From the NCBI GenBank assembly GCA_034436375.1, contig DAOTVS010000241.1, positions 1-6,558 of the forward strand: 6,558 nucleotides of DNA. The letters run 5' to 3'. This DNA is from DAOTVS01 sp034436375 (GTDB lineage Bacteria; Chloroflexota; Anaerolineae; SpSt-313). Position 1 is the stretch's first letter. The number at the start of each line of letters is the position of its first letter. The translations under genes were made by a program, and so were the position numbers. Below, in pieces: positions 1 through 6,335 of the stretch. Under the pieces are notes generated by a model that worked only from the letters and a program-made list of their open reading frames with translations, did no database searches and had not been told where the DNA came from.

Positions 1-14
1 CCGCCCGCGGGCGG
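1..14. repeat. 14-base perfect palindrome at the window edge
   Basis: The first 14 bases, CCGCCCGCGGGCGG, are a perfect inverted repeat. As RNA they could form a 5-bp GC stem around CGCG. No T-run follows on either visible side, so this is not a convincing intrinsic terminator. It may be the end of a larger structure cut by the window edge, or a chance product of high GC content. Confidence 0.35.
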
Positions 15-48
15 CACACGACGCCCGGTTCTGCTAAACCCACTCCAA

Positions 49-93
49 ACCTTTTAGGGTACCTTTTCGGATGGGTGCGAAGCCCTGTATCCG
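49..93. other. Direct repeat plus hairpin downstream of the ferritin-like gene
   Basis: ACCTTTT occurs at 49-55 and again at 61-67, a 12-base period. It is followed by a hairpin: CGGAT (68-72) pairs with ATCCG (89-93), and GGGT (73-76) pairs with GCCC (82-85) around a GCGAA loop, leaving TGT (86-88) bulged. The element lies just beyond the stop codon of the minus-strand ferritin-like gene and could form the 3' end of its transcript. There is no U-tract in the right place for a standard terminator. Function is unknown. Confidence 0.3.
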
Positions 94-121
94 GAGGGAT
101 GCGACCTACCCGGGCTGTACG

Positions 122-1281
122 TCAGACGGGCATCGCTACCCGTTCCACAACCTCTTGCGAAGGCACACCCCCCTGATTGACGACCTCCATATAACGGTAC
201 GACGCCCAGTCGCTGGGCAATTGGTCTTTGGGCTTGTACTCCATGTTCACGGGCTGCAGGTTGCGCTGCGTGTTGACGATGTTGCGTACATAGTCCTTGT
301 TGGACTCAAAGACAATCAGCGGCTGGATCTCAGCCGGGTACATCTGGTGGATGTCCTTGCCTTCGTAATCCTGGAGCAACTGCCCAACCTGCTGGATATG
401 CTCCAGCTCCATGCGGTAGAACTGCTCCCAGATAGCCTTGATCCGGGGATCGGTCTCCGTCTGCCAGCAGCTGTAATAGTTGTAGGCCTCGTTGACCTGC
501 TTCAGCGCCGCCTTTTCCAGCCAGCCGAGGCGCGGGTCGGGCACTGACTCGTATTGAGTCACGTGCTCTTCCTCGACTTCGGCGATCTCGGCATACAATT
601 TGCGCGCCAGGTCGTTGCCATACATAAACCCGTGGGACTTGTAGTAGAGGTAGGTCTGTTGCTCGCCGGCGATGATGGTCTGCGAGTTGAGCTTGGTCTT
701 GACGTTCGCCTTGCCATAATCCACATAGTGGCGCACCGAATCCAGCGGGGAGCGGTGCTCTTCAGGAGTCGGGCGCCCTTCGGCGATCTCGGTCTGGCCC
801 TTGACGATCGCCTCGGCGCTCTTGCCTTCCAGCAACTGCATCAGGTAGGCATAGCGGAAGAGGTGGTCGAAATCCTCGATCAGGGCGAAATCGAGGACTT
901 GGCATAGGGATCGGGCTCGTTCTTGGCCAGGTTGGCCGTCAGGTCCACGGCCACCTGCTCGTAGGCAATGGTCGTCTCGATGATTGTCTGATCGGCCGGG
1001 TTGAGCCAATCGACGGTGGTCTGCTGTTCGACCTCCGCCCGCCGCAGCTCGGCGATCTTGGCTCGCAGCTTTTCGTCGGCCACGTGCCGATACCACTGGT
1101 GCAAGAAGAAGAAGGAATCGTTCTCGATGCCGTTCATCAGGATGACCCGGCAGCGAGTGTAAGGGTCAACGCGGTCCCGGTCATAGGGCGCTTGAACCTG
1201 CTTGTTCCAGGAGTGGTACTGCTGCTCCAGGGGGATGCGATTCTGATCAAAGGGGTGGAAAGTACTGTTGGGCATGCCCAT
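122..1281 (-). pseudogene. Tandem ferritin-like diiron protein, frameshifted
   Basis: The gene reads from ATG at 1281-1279, with AGGAGG (1296-1291) nine bases upstream, to TGA at 124-122. The frame breaks near 901-903: the first frame encodes residues 1-127 and then hits a stop at 882-880, while the rest continues in another frame. Restoring one base (C on the coding strand) gives a continuous 386-residue protein. The second half (about 200-305) shows a complete ferritin/rubrerythrin-type diiron set: E207, E237xxH240, E265 and E292xxH295. The first half repeats the pattern with E53, E83xxQ86, E108 and E136/D137 with H140, so it appears to be a duplicated bundle whose second-helix His is replaced by Gln. 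Ferritin-like proteins of this kind bind iron and act in oxidation, peroxide handling or iron storage; which applies here is unknown. There is no signal peptide, so it is probably cytoplasmic. The frameshift may be a real mutation or a sequencing or assembly error, since both halves look well conserved. Confidence 0.8.
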
Positions 1282-1334
1282 AACCCATTTCCTCCTGCAG
1301 TCAGTATTCTGGGAAGCCGGCTATGCGCCAGCAA

Positions 1335-1363
1335 GAAATATGCCGGGCTTGCCTTATTGTCAC
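1335..1363 (-). promoter_or_regulatory. Possible minus-strand promoter for the ferritin-like gene
   Basis: On the minus strand, GTGACA (1363-1358, five of six matches to the -35 consensus) is followed after 17 bases by TATTTC (1340-1335, a weak -10 box). Transcription would start near 1328 and leave a leader of about 47 bases before the ATG at 1281. The weak -10 box keeps confidence low. The -35 box overlaps that of the plus-strand promoter. Confidence 0.4.
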
Positions 1364-1385
1364 CGCCGCTGGTCTGTGGTATAGT
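1357..1385 (+). promoter_or_regulatory. Sigma70-type promoter for the barrel/amidase-like gene
   Basis: TTGTCA (1357-1362) and TATAGT (1380-1385) are separated by exactly 17 bases, and each matches the sigma70 consensus at five of six positions. The predicted start site near 1392 lies about 60 bases before the ATG at 1452. It also lies after the in-frame upstream ATG at 1323, which supports the downstream start. It probably drives both 1452-3002 and 3023-5032. Confidence 0.75.
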
Positions 1386-1438
1386 GCCGGGCAAACGGCG
1401 CCCGGAGGTGCGTGCTGTGGCCCGCAGCCACAGTACGC

Positions 1439-1444
1439 TGGAGG
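1439..1444 (+). promoter_or_regulatory. Ribosome binding site fixing the start at 1452
   Basis: TGGAGG lies seven bases before ATG 1452. The only earlier in-frame ATG, at 1323, lies upstream of the promoter -10 box and would not be on the predicted transcript. Confidence 0.75.
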
Positions 1445-1451
1445 CAAGTCG

Positions 1452-3002
1452 ATGAGCACCCGCAAACTCTGTGCCCACATCATCGCGGGTTATAGCGGCC
1501 CGCTGGGCAAGCCGCTGGCCGTCAAACTGGTCAATGCCTCGCCCGCCTATGTGCGCGAGGTGCGCGGTGCTCTGGGGAACGGCGCGCTGATTGTGGTGCG
1601 CTGGGTGGAGGAGAACCCGAACTGGAATGACCCCGAGCGGGCGGCTCAGGATTGGTACAACCGTCACCTGCCCGACATGGCGGCTATGTCTGGCCCGGAG
1701 CACGACCCCAACCTCTGTTTCGAGGGGTTGAACGAGGTGCCCGACGATCTGGCCTCGCGCTATGTCCGTTTCGAGGTGGCTCGCCTGGGGCTCATGCACC
1801 ATGGCGGCTACCGGAGCGTGGTCGGCAATTTCTCGGTCGGCACGCCCGATTTTCCCGTCTGGGAGACCTATCATCCCCTGCTGCACGCCATGGCCCCCGA
1901 CGACTGGCTGGGCCTGCATGAGTACTGGTCGAGTCGCAGTGACCTGGACAATCCCTACCATGTGGGCCGCTGGCGCAAGGTGCCGTTGCTGGCGGCCGTG
2001 CCGACCCTGATCACTGAGTGCGGGCGTGACGTGGTGGAGGGGCAGGGCAAGCCCGGCTGGCAGCGGACGGCGAGCGCCGCTGAGTTTCTCGATGATCTGC
2101 GCCGGTACAATGCGCTGCTGGAAAGCGCGCCCCAGGTCGGCGCCGCGTTTGTATTCACCCTGGGCAATATCATGGGGTGGGAGAAATTCGGCTGCAACGA
2201 GTTCTGGCCCAGTGTCGTGGCCGAGTACCCGGTGCAGATGCAGCCGCCCCCGCTGCCGGCGGACCCGACGGCCCCCGGCGTGCGTTATGTGGACCTGCGC
2301 TACCTGCCCTTTCCCAGGAGCAGCCGCGGGGGGCAGCCTGTGCGGGCGATTATCGTCGGCGACAGCGAGGCCGCACGGGAGGATGCTCTGGCGGGCTGGC
2401 TCAACGGTGTGGCGGCGACGAAAGGGATCGCCCATGACCTGATCGATGAGCAGGGGGTCGTGCGTCACTGTGTGAGCTATGCCTCAGCCGTTCCCCTGGC
2501 AGCGGCGAGCCCCCTGCCAGGCTCGACAATCAAACCGGAGCCCGTCGCCATCAGTGTGAGCCTGGAATACCCGGCTGCGCCAGCGGCGCCCGCCTGGCCT
2601 TCAGCGCAGCTGGCGGCTGCGGCCAATCATGTGCGTATGCTGGCAGCGACCCATCATATCGGGCGTGAAGGGATTTACCGCCGGGCTGTGCTCGGCCCGA
2701 ACGGCTACGGCGGCCCGCGCAATCTGGATTGGGATGCCTTTCTGAAGCGCGTCTTCCCGCAGGAGGATGACAATGCCCTGACGCAATGCGTGCGTCAGGC
2801 GGCCTGGAATGCCGGGGGCATCCCCTATACGCCGACGGCGGCCTTTCCCCAGTTCGCCCGCGCCCATAACCTGGGCAACCCCGAAACGCCCGAGTTCGAT
2901 TTCAGCTTGGGCGGCCAGCCATATCGAGGGCAAGGGTTCAGCAAGGGGATTATCTACTGCCGCCTCGGCGCGTGGGACCAGATCAAGACGCTTCCCTGGT
3001 AA
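1452..3002 (+). CDS. Clan GH-A-like barrel fused to degenerate amidase_2-like domain
   Basis: A protein of 516 residues. Residues 1-260 look like a TIM-barrel glycoside hydrolase of clan GH-A type. N94-E95 in FEGLNEVPDD fits the Asn-Glu acid/base motif, and E189 in LITECG fits the nucleophile, at a typical spacing of 94 residues. A Pro-rich linker (about 261-276) follows. Residues 297-436 resemble an N-acetylmuramoyl-L-alanine amidase (amidase_2/PGRP) domain: an IDEQG segment like the usual RDG turn (331-335), AISVSLEY like the SIGIE strand (366-373), an AQ-led helix (385-400) and LDWDAF near the end (425-430). The zinc-binding His positions of that family appear replaced (VPLAAASP where AWHAG is usual, IYRRAVLGPN where the late His motif is usual), so amidase activity looks lost. 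Residues 462-516 (LGNPETPEF, QGFSKGIIYC) resemble an LGFP-type wall-associated repeat. No signal peptide or membrane segment is visible. It is the first gene of a unit with the YfhO-like gene 20 bases downstream. A role in binding or cutting envelope glycan is inferred; the substrate is unknown. Confidence 0.75.
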   Translation: MSTRKLCAHIIAGYSGPLGKPLAVKLVNASPAYVREVRGALGNGALIVVRWVEENPNWNDPERAAQDWYNRHLPDMAAMSGPEHDPNLCFEGLNEVPDDLASRYVRFEVARLGLMHHGGYRSVVGNFSVGTPDFPVWETYHPLLHAMAPDDWLGLHEYWSSRSDLDNPYHVGRWRKVPLLAAVPTLITECGRDVVEGQGKPGWQRTASAAEFLDDLRRYNALLESAPQVGAAFVFTLGNIMGWEKFGCNEFWPSVVAEYPVQMQPPPLPADPTAPGVRYVDLRYLPFPRSSRGGQPVRAIIVGDSEAAREDALAGWLNGVAATKGIAHDLIDEQGVVRHCVSYASAVPLAAASPLPGSTIKPEPVAISVSLEYPAAPAAPAWPSAQLAAAANHVRMLAATHHIGREGIYRRAVLGPNGYGGPRNLDWDAFLKRVFPQEDDNALTQCVRQAAWNAGGIPYTPTAAFPQFARAHNLGNPETPEFDFSLGGQPYRGQGFSKGIIYCRLGAWDQIKTLPW

Positions 3003-3013
3003 CCATCTAGTCT

Positions 3014-3017
3014 GGAG
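3014..3017 (+). promoter_or_regulatory. Ribosome binding site favouring ATG 3023
   Basis: GGAG at 3014-3017 lies five bases before ATG 3023. An in-frame GTG at 3017 overlaps this site and so has no binding site of its own at a usable distance. The ATG is therefore preferred, making the protein two residues shorter than the longest reading. Confidence 0.6.
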
Positions 3018-3022
3018 TGAGC

Positions 3023-5032
3023 ATGACAACCATCCGCAAGGCATGGCCGCTTATTCTGCCCTGCCTGGTGCTGGCGGTCCTGCCCTTCTTGCTCTTCTGG
3101 CAGGTGTGGTGGCCCGACGCTGGGGTGCGCCGGGTGTTTGTGCTGGGTGATTTCGCCGAGCAACACTACCCCATGCGAAGCTTTGTCGCCCAGGAGCTGC
3201 GGCAGGGTCGCCTGCCCCTGTGGGACCCTTACACACTGGCCGGTGAGCCCGCGGCCGCCACGAGCATCTTTGCCGCTTTTTATCCCCTGGGCCTGTGGGA
3301 GGCGATCTTTCCCCGGTTGCCCTTCCTGGCCCTGGAGCTGGAGGCCATCGCCCACCTTTCCCTGGCCGCAGTCTTTACCTTTCTGTTCGTGCGCCGGGTG
3401 ACGGGCCACGCCGGGGCGGGGCTCCTGGCAGGGGCGGCATTCGGCATCGGCGGATGCCTCACCAGTTATCCGCTGCTGCAGATGATCATCGTCGAGTCGG
3501 CGGCCTGGTTGCCCGCGGGGCTGTGGCTCTTGGAGCGGGGCCTGGCGCGGCGGTCGCTGATCGAGGTGGGGGCGGCGGGGCTGGCGCTGGGGTTGAGCAT
3601 CCTGGCCGGGCATACGCAGACAGCGCTCTATGTGGGCTATACGCTGGGGGCTTATTTCCTCTTTCGCGCCTGGCGGCTACGGGTGGGGCGGCGCTTTGCC
3701 GTCTTATCGGCCCTGGCGCTGGTGGGGGCGGCGGTGGGCCTGAGCGCCCCCCAATGGCTGCCCACGCTGCAGCTCGCCCGCCTCACCCCGCGCGCCCACA
3801 GCGATTATGCTTTTGTCTCGCCCGGCTTTCAGTGGCAAGAGCTGCTGGGGCTCTTCCGCCCCAACCCGGGGCAATGGTCACCGCTCTATGTGGGGCTCAT
3901 TCCGCTGGCGCTGGCGCTGGTGGGGGTGGGGCTGTGGCGCAAGGGTGAGAGCTGGTTCTGGGCCGCCGTAGCCCTCATAGCGCTCGGGCTCTCCCTGGGG
4001 CACAACGGGCCGCTCTACCCCCTGGCCTATCACCTGGCGCCGGGTTTCAGCATCTTTCGCCAGCAGGAGCGCATCGCCCTGGTCGTCACGTTTGCCCTGG
4101 CCGTGCTGGCGGGCTATGGCTATGCGGCCCTCCAGGCCCAGAGATGGTGGCCACGCGCCGTGTGGGTCGCGCCCCTGCTGCTGGCCCTGATCTTTGCCGA
4201 CCTCTACCGCGTCAACCACGACGCCATCCTGCAGGCGCCCCCGGCAGGGGGATACTATGCGCCTACCACGTCCCTGCAGTATCTGCAGAGCAATATGAAC
4301 TCCCTGGACCGGGTGAGCAGCGAGGGCCTCCTGCCGGCTGACGGCAATGCGGGGCTCTACTATCGCCTGCAGGATATCTGCGGCAACGGCCCCCTGGTGC
4401 AGACCGGCTATGAGCAGATCCAGAGCCAGGTGCCCGAGGTGCGCTGGTGGCAGCTCTTCGATGCCCGCTATGTGCTGACCCACCGGCAGATCGATTTCCC
4501 GGCTCTCAAGCTGGTCAGTGAGGACCCTTCCCGAGACGAGCGTGTCTATGCCATTGATCTGGGGCAGCAACCGGCTTGGGTGGCCCACGCCTGGCGCCCG
4601 GCGGTGAGCCAGCAGCAGGCCGTCGCCTGGACGGCCGACATGGCCCTGAACCCCCTGCAGACGGCCGTGCTGGAAGGCGCCCCTTCGCCCCAGCCCCAGC
4701 CGGCGACGGGCGCCGAGACGGTGCGCGTGACCCAATTCAGCCCGCAGCAGGAGACGGTTGAGGCGAACCTCACCGCCCCCGGGGTACTGGTGCTGAGCGA
4801 GGTGAGCTACCCGGGCTGGAACGTCACGGTCAACGGCCGCCCGGCCCGCGCCCTGCGCGCCTTTGGCCTGCTGCGCGCCGTGGCGCTGCCGGCGGGGCAG
4901 GCGGTGGTGGAGTGGCGGTTCGAGCCCATCGTGGCGTGGGTGGGGCTGGGGCTGGCGGGAGTAACGCTACTGGCGTTTGCGGGTGCCCTGGTGCGCAGGC
5001 GCCCGAAGCCCTGCCTCGTGGCCCAGCAATAG
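3023..5032 (+). CDS. YfhO-like polytopic membrane protein (GT-C type)
   Basis: A 669-residue membrane protein. A first hydrophobic segment (about 8-28) is followed by an outer loop, VFVLGDFAEQHYP (38-50), whose D43 sits where GT-C glycosyltransferases keep a catalytic Asp, and by GRLPLWDPYTLAGEP (62-76), typical of YfhO-family proteins. About ten further hydrophobic segments lie at roughly 78-95, 105-123, 130-147, 153-170, 180-198, 200-217, 226-244, 285-303, 311-325, 350-368 and 379-394. A large non-membrane domain (about 395-635) ends in a beta-rich part with VSYPGWNVTVNG (594-605), another YfhO hallmark. A last membrane helix (637-657) leads to a basic tail. YfhO relatives are thought to transfer sugars from lipid-linked donors to envelope polymers; the substrate here is unknown. 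It follows the barrel/amidase-like gene by 20 bases with no terminator between, so the two are probably co-transcribed. The family call is firm; the enzymatic role is inferred. Confidence 0.88.
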   Translation: MTTIRKAWPLILPCLVLAVLPFLLFWQVWWPDAGVRRVFVLGDFAEQHYPMRSFVAQELRQGRLPLWDPYTLAGEPAAATSIFAAFYPLGLWEAIFPRLPFLALELEAIAHLSLAAVFTFLFVRRVTGHAGAGLLAGAAFGIGGCLTSYPLLQMIIVESAAWLPAGLWLLERGLARRSLIEVGAAGLALGLSILAGHTQTALYVGYTLGAYFLFRAWRLRVGRRFAVLSALALVGAAVGLSAPQWLPTLQLARLTPRAHSDYAFVSPGFQWQELLGLFRPNPGQWSPLYVGLIPLALALVGVGLWRKGESWFWAAVALIALGLSLGHNGPLYPLAYHLAPGFSIFRQQERIALVVTFALAVLAGYGYAALQAQRWWPRAVWVAPLLLALIFADLYRVNHDAILQAPPAGGYYAPTTSLQYLQSNMNSLDRVSSEGLLPADGNAGLYYRLQDICGNGPLVQTGYEQIQSQVPEVRWWQLFDARYVLTHRQIDFPALKLVSEDPSRDERVYAIDLGQQPAWVAHAWRPAVSQQQAVAWTADMALNPLQTAVLEGAPSPQPQPATGAETVRVTQFSPQQETVEANLTAPGVLVLSEVSYPGWNVTVNGRPARALRAFGLLRAVALPAGQAVVEWRFEPIVAWVGLGLAGVTLLAFAGALVRRRPKPCLVAQQ

Positions 5033-5040
5033 CTTATACT
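5011..5040 (+). promoter_or_regulatory. Weak possible promoter before the DUF3842 gene
   Basis: TATACT (5035-5040) matches the -10 consensus at five of six positions. The best -35 candidate, CTGCCT (5011-5016, 18-base spacer), matches only three. It overlaps the end of the YfhO-like gene. No terminator is visible after that gene, so DUF3842 could instead be read through from upstream. Confidence 0.25.
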
Positions 5041-5110
5041 CCCTGCCAGGCATGTGCATGTTACCGCCGTTGCCACGGAATGCATCTTTGGCCGATAGAG
5101 ACAGCGTGAG

Positions 5111-5118
5111 AGGAGAGG
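5111..5118 (+). promoter_or_regulatory. Ribosome binding site favouring GTG 5127
   Basis: The purine-rich stretch AGGAGAGG ends eight bases before GTG 5127. The in-frame ATGs at 5133 and 5136 would be 14 or more bases away, too far for best use, so GTG 5127 is the preferred start. Confidence 0.55.
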
Positions 5119-5126
5119 CTGATCAA

Positions 5127-5561
5127 GTGAGTATGATGGTGGCCGTGATTGATGGTCTGGGAGGCGGCATTGGGGCGCAGATCGTGGGCCAGTTGCGGCA
5201 GGCATTGCCCGGGCAGGAGATCCTGGCCCTGGGCACCAACGCCAGCGCAACCGAGAGGATGCTCAAGGCGGGCGCCAGCCGGGGAGCGACCGGAGAGAAT
5301 GCCATCCGTGTCTGTATCCCTCAGGCGGCCTTTATCGTGGCCCCCATTGGCGTGGCCGTGCCCAACCTGATGTTGGGCGAAGTCACCCCGGCTATTGCCG
5401 AGGCTGTGTCTGGGGCGCCAGGGCGCAAGCTGCTGCTGCCCATCAACCAACCCCATTTCGAGATTGTCGGCATCGAAACCAAGCCCTTGGCCCAGCAAAT
5501 TGCTGCAGTTGTGGAAATCGTGCGGCAGGCCATACAGGGCCCTGGGGAGGCCGATCACTGA
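5127..5561 (+). CDS. DUF3842 family protein
   Basis: A small soluble protein of 144 residues, close to full family length. Its conserved blocks are those of DUF3842: VIDGLGGGIG near the N-terminus (7-16), a glycine-rich turn after a first beta strand as in nucleotide-binding folds; GTNASAT (36-42); GATGENAI (53-60); and PIGVAVPNLMLGEVTPAIAE (73-92). The hydrophobic strand KLLLPINQ (101-108) is also typical. There is no signal peptide or membrane segment, so it is cytoplasmic. The biochemical role of DUF3842 is not known to me; the glycine-rich start suggests a bound nucleotide or cofactor. It lies 94 bases after the YfhO-like gene and 166 bases before an FmdE-type gene on the same strand, which hints at a link with metal-cofactor metabolism, but this is inference. 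The start is GTG, chosen from the upstream purine-rich binding site. Confidence 0.88.
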   Translation: MSMMVAVIDGLGGGIGAQIVGQLRQALPGQEILALGTNASATERMLKAGASRGATGENAIRVCIPQAAFIVAPIGVAVPNLMLGEVTPAIAEAVSGAPGRKLLLPINQPHFEIVGIETKPLAQQIAAVVEIVRQAIQGPGEADH

Positions 5562-5577
5562 AGCCTTGTTGCGAATC

Positions 5578-5606
5578 TTGACAGTTGCGAGGATTCGCAT
5601 TAAACT
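5578..5606 (+). promoter_or_regulatory. Consensus -35 promoter before the FmdE leader
   Basis: TTGACA (5578-5583), a perfect -35 box, is followed after 17 bases by TAAACT (5601-5606), four of six matches to the -10 consensus. Transcription would start near 5613, giving a leader of about 115 bases before the ATG at 5728. The FmdE-type gene therefore appears to have its own promoter, separate from the DUF3842 gene. Confidence 0.7.
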
Positions 5607-5612
5607 GAATGT

Positions 5613-5727
5613 AGCTGACATGAAGTCAGCAAGCAGCGTCTCGTAAAGACCGCTCTTGCCGGGCCTGAAGGCCGCGGTGGGGTGGCCTTTTTTGTTTGGC
5701 GGCATGGGAGATCAGAAGAGGAGTGAT
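5613..5727 (+). promoter_or_regulatory. Structured leader with terminator/antiterminator (attenuator or riboswitch)
   Basis: Three successive hairpins are visible. P1: GCTGAC (5614-5619) pairs with GTCAGC (5625-5630) around ATGAA. P2: a 12-bp helix from 5629-5641 to 5647-5659, with loop CGTAA and two single bulged C residues (5634 and 5651); it shares its two outer bases, 5629-5630, with P1. P3: CCGGGCC (5659-5665) pairs with 5670-5677 around TGAA, with G5674 bulged. P3 uses GGCC at 5670-5673, which is also the 5' arm of the terminator at 5668-5693, so the two are mutually exclusive. This is the arrangement expected of an attenuator or riboswitch. It matches no known riboswitch consensus I can recall, including the molybdenum-cofactor one. 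The ligand or regulator is unknown. Confidence 0.6.
5668..5693 (+). terminator. Intrinsic terminator inside the FmdE leader
   Basis: AAGGCC (5668-5673) pairs with GGCCTT (5684-5689) around a ten-base loop, and six T residues (5688-5693) complete a standard rho-independent terminator. It lies after the promoter at 5578-5606 and before the ATG at 5728, so it would stop transcripts before the FmdE-type gene unless the antiterminator hairpin (5659-5677) forms. It would also end any transcript from the DUF3842 gene. Confidence 0.75.
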
Positions 5728-6291
5728 ATGGACGACGCGACATTGTTGGAAAATGCAATCGCCTTTCACGGCCATTTCTGCCCGGGGCTGCTCATCGGTT
5801 TTCGCGCGGCGCTGATTGGCCTGCGTGAGCTCGGCGTTACGCGGGCGCAGGATGAGGAACTGGTAACGATCGCCGAGACGGATGCCTGCAGCGTCGACGG
5901 CGTGCAAGTGCTCACCGGGTGCACGCTCGGCAAGGGCAACCTGATCTTGCGCGATTGGGGCAAGCAGGTTTTTACCTTTGGGCGGCGGTCGGATGGGCGC
6001 ATGGTGCGCGTGGCCTTGCGCTATGGAGCGACCTCGCGCGAGGAGGATGCCGGCCTGCCCGAGGAGGAGCGCCGCCTGCGGTCGCGTGATCGGCTGCAGA
6101 CCCTGAGCGACGAGGAGCTATTCGACGTACGCTGGGTCGACGCCCCGATGCCCGGCCCGGCTCGCATCTTCGGCTCGGTGCAGTGCAGCCAGTGTGGTGA
6201 GGGCGTCATGGAGGCGCGGGCGCACCTCCGTGATGGGCAGCCGGTCTGCCCCGAGTGCTACGGAGAGATCTATACCCGCCGGCTGGCGTGA
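5728..6291 (+). CDS. FmdE-family protein with C-terminal zinc ribbon
   Basis: A soluble protein of 187 residues. The FmdE domain (about 5-135) opens with FHGHFCPG (13-20), where H14, H16 and C18 are the family's hallmark metal-ligand candidates, followed by a helix (21-35). The second block, ETDACSVDGVQVLTGCTLGKGNL (50-72, quoted here only for its key residues C54, D57 and C65), is the most conserved part of the family. A C-terminal zinc ribbon has C153xxC156 and C174xxC177. FmdE was named from the formylmethanofuran dehydrogenase operon of methanogens. Stand-alone bacterial members are commonly linked with molybdenum or tungsten enzymes, but their reaction is not settled. The start is ATG 5728, with an AGAAGAGGAG binding site (5714-5723) four bases upstream. 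Expression is probably controlled by the attenuator-like leader before it. A lipoprotein gene follows after 44 bases. Confidence 0.88.
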   Translation: MDDATLLENAIAFHGHFCPGLLIGFRAALIGLRELGVTRAQDEELVTIAETDACSVDGVQVLTGCTLGKGNLILRDWGKQVFTFGRRSDGRMVRVALRYGATSREEDAGLPEEERRLRSRDRLQTLSDEELFDVRWVDAPMPGPARIFGSVQCSQCGEGVMEARAHLRDGQPVCPECYGEIYTRRLA

Positions 6292-6335
6292 GCTGAGCCT
6301 GCCCCACCTGTTTCCATAACGTAAGGAGCGCCGCT

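Noticed and set aside
890..910. Programmed -1 ribosomal frameshifting in the ferritin-like gene
   Set aside because: No X-XXY-YYZ slippery heptamer and no clear downstream pseudoknot is seen at the junction; a single missing base explains the break.
1323..1451. Upstream start at 1323 giving the barrel/amidase-like protein a signal-like N-terminus
   Set aside because: The predicted promoter -10 box (1380-1385) lies after this ATG, and the good ribosome binding site at 1439-1444 points to ATG 1452.
1137..2468. A 443-codon open frame on the minus strand
   Set aside because: It lies opposite the barrel/amidase-like gene and the start of the ferritin-like gene, its translation is low-complexity and Arg/His/Pro-rich, and it has no recognisable domain. 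Long antisense frames are expected at this GC content.
3878..4735. A 285-codon open frame opposite the YfhO-like gene
   Set aside because: It is antisense to a clearly conserved membrane protein and its translation shows no domain.
5033..5126. Hairpin TGCAT/ATGCA with inner CCGT/ACGG before the DUF3842 gene
   Set aside because: The stems are short and separated by an uneven internal loop, and no T-run follows, so it supports neither a terminator nor a riboswitch.
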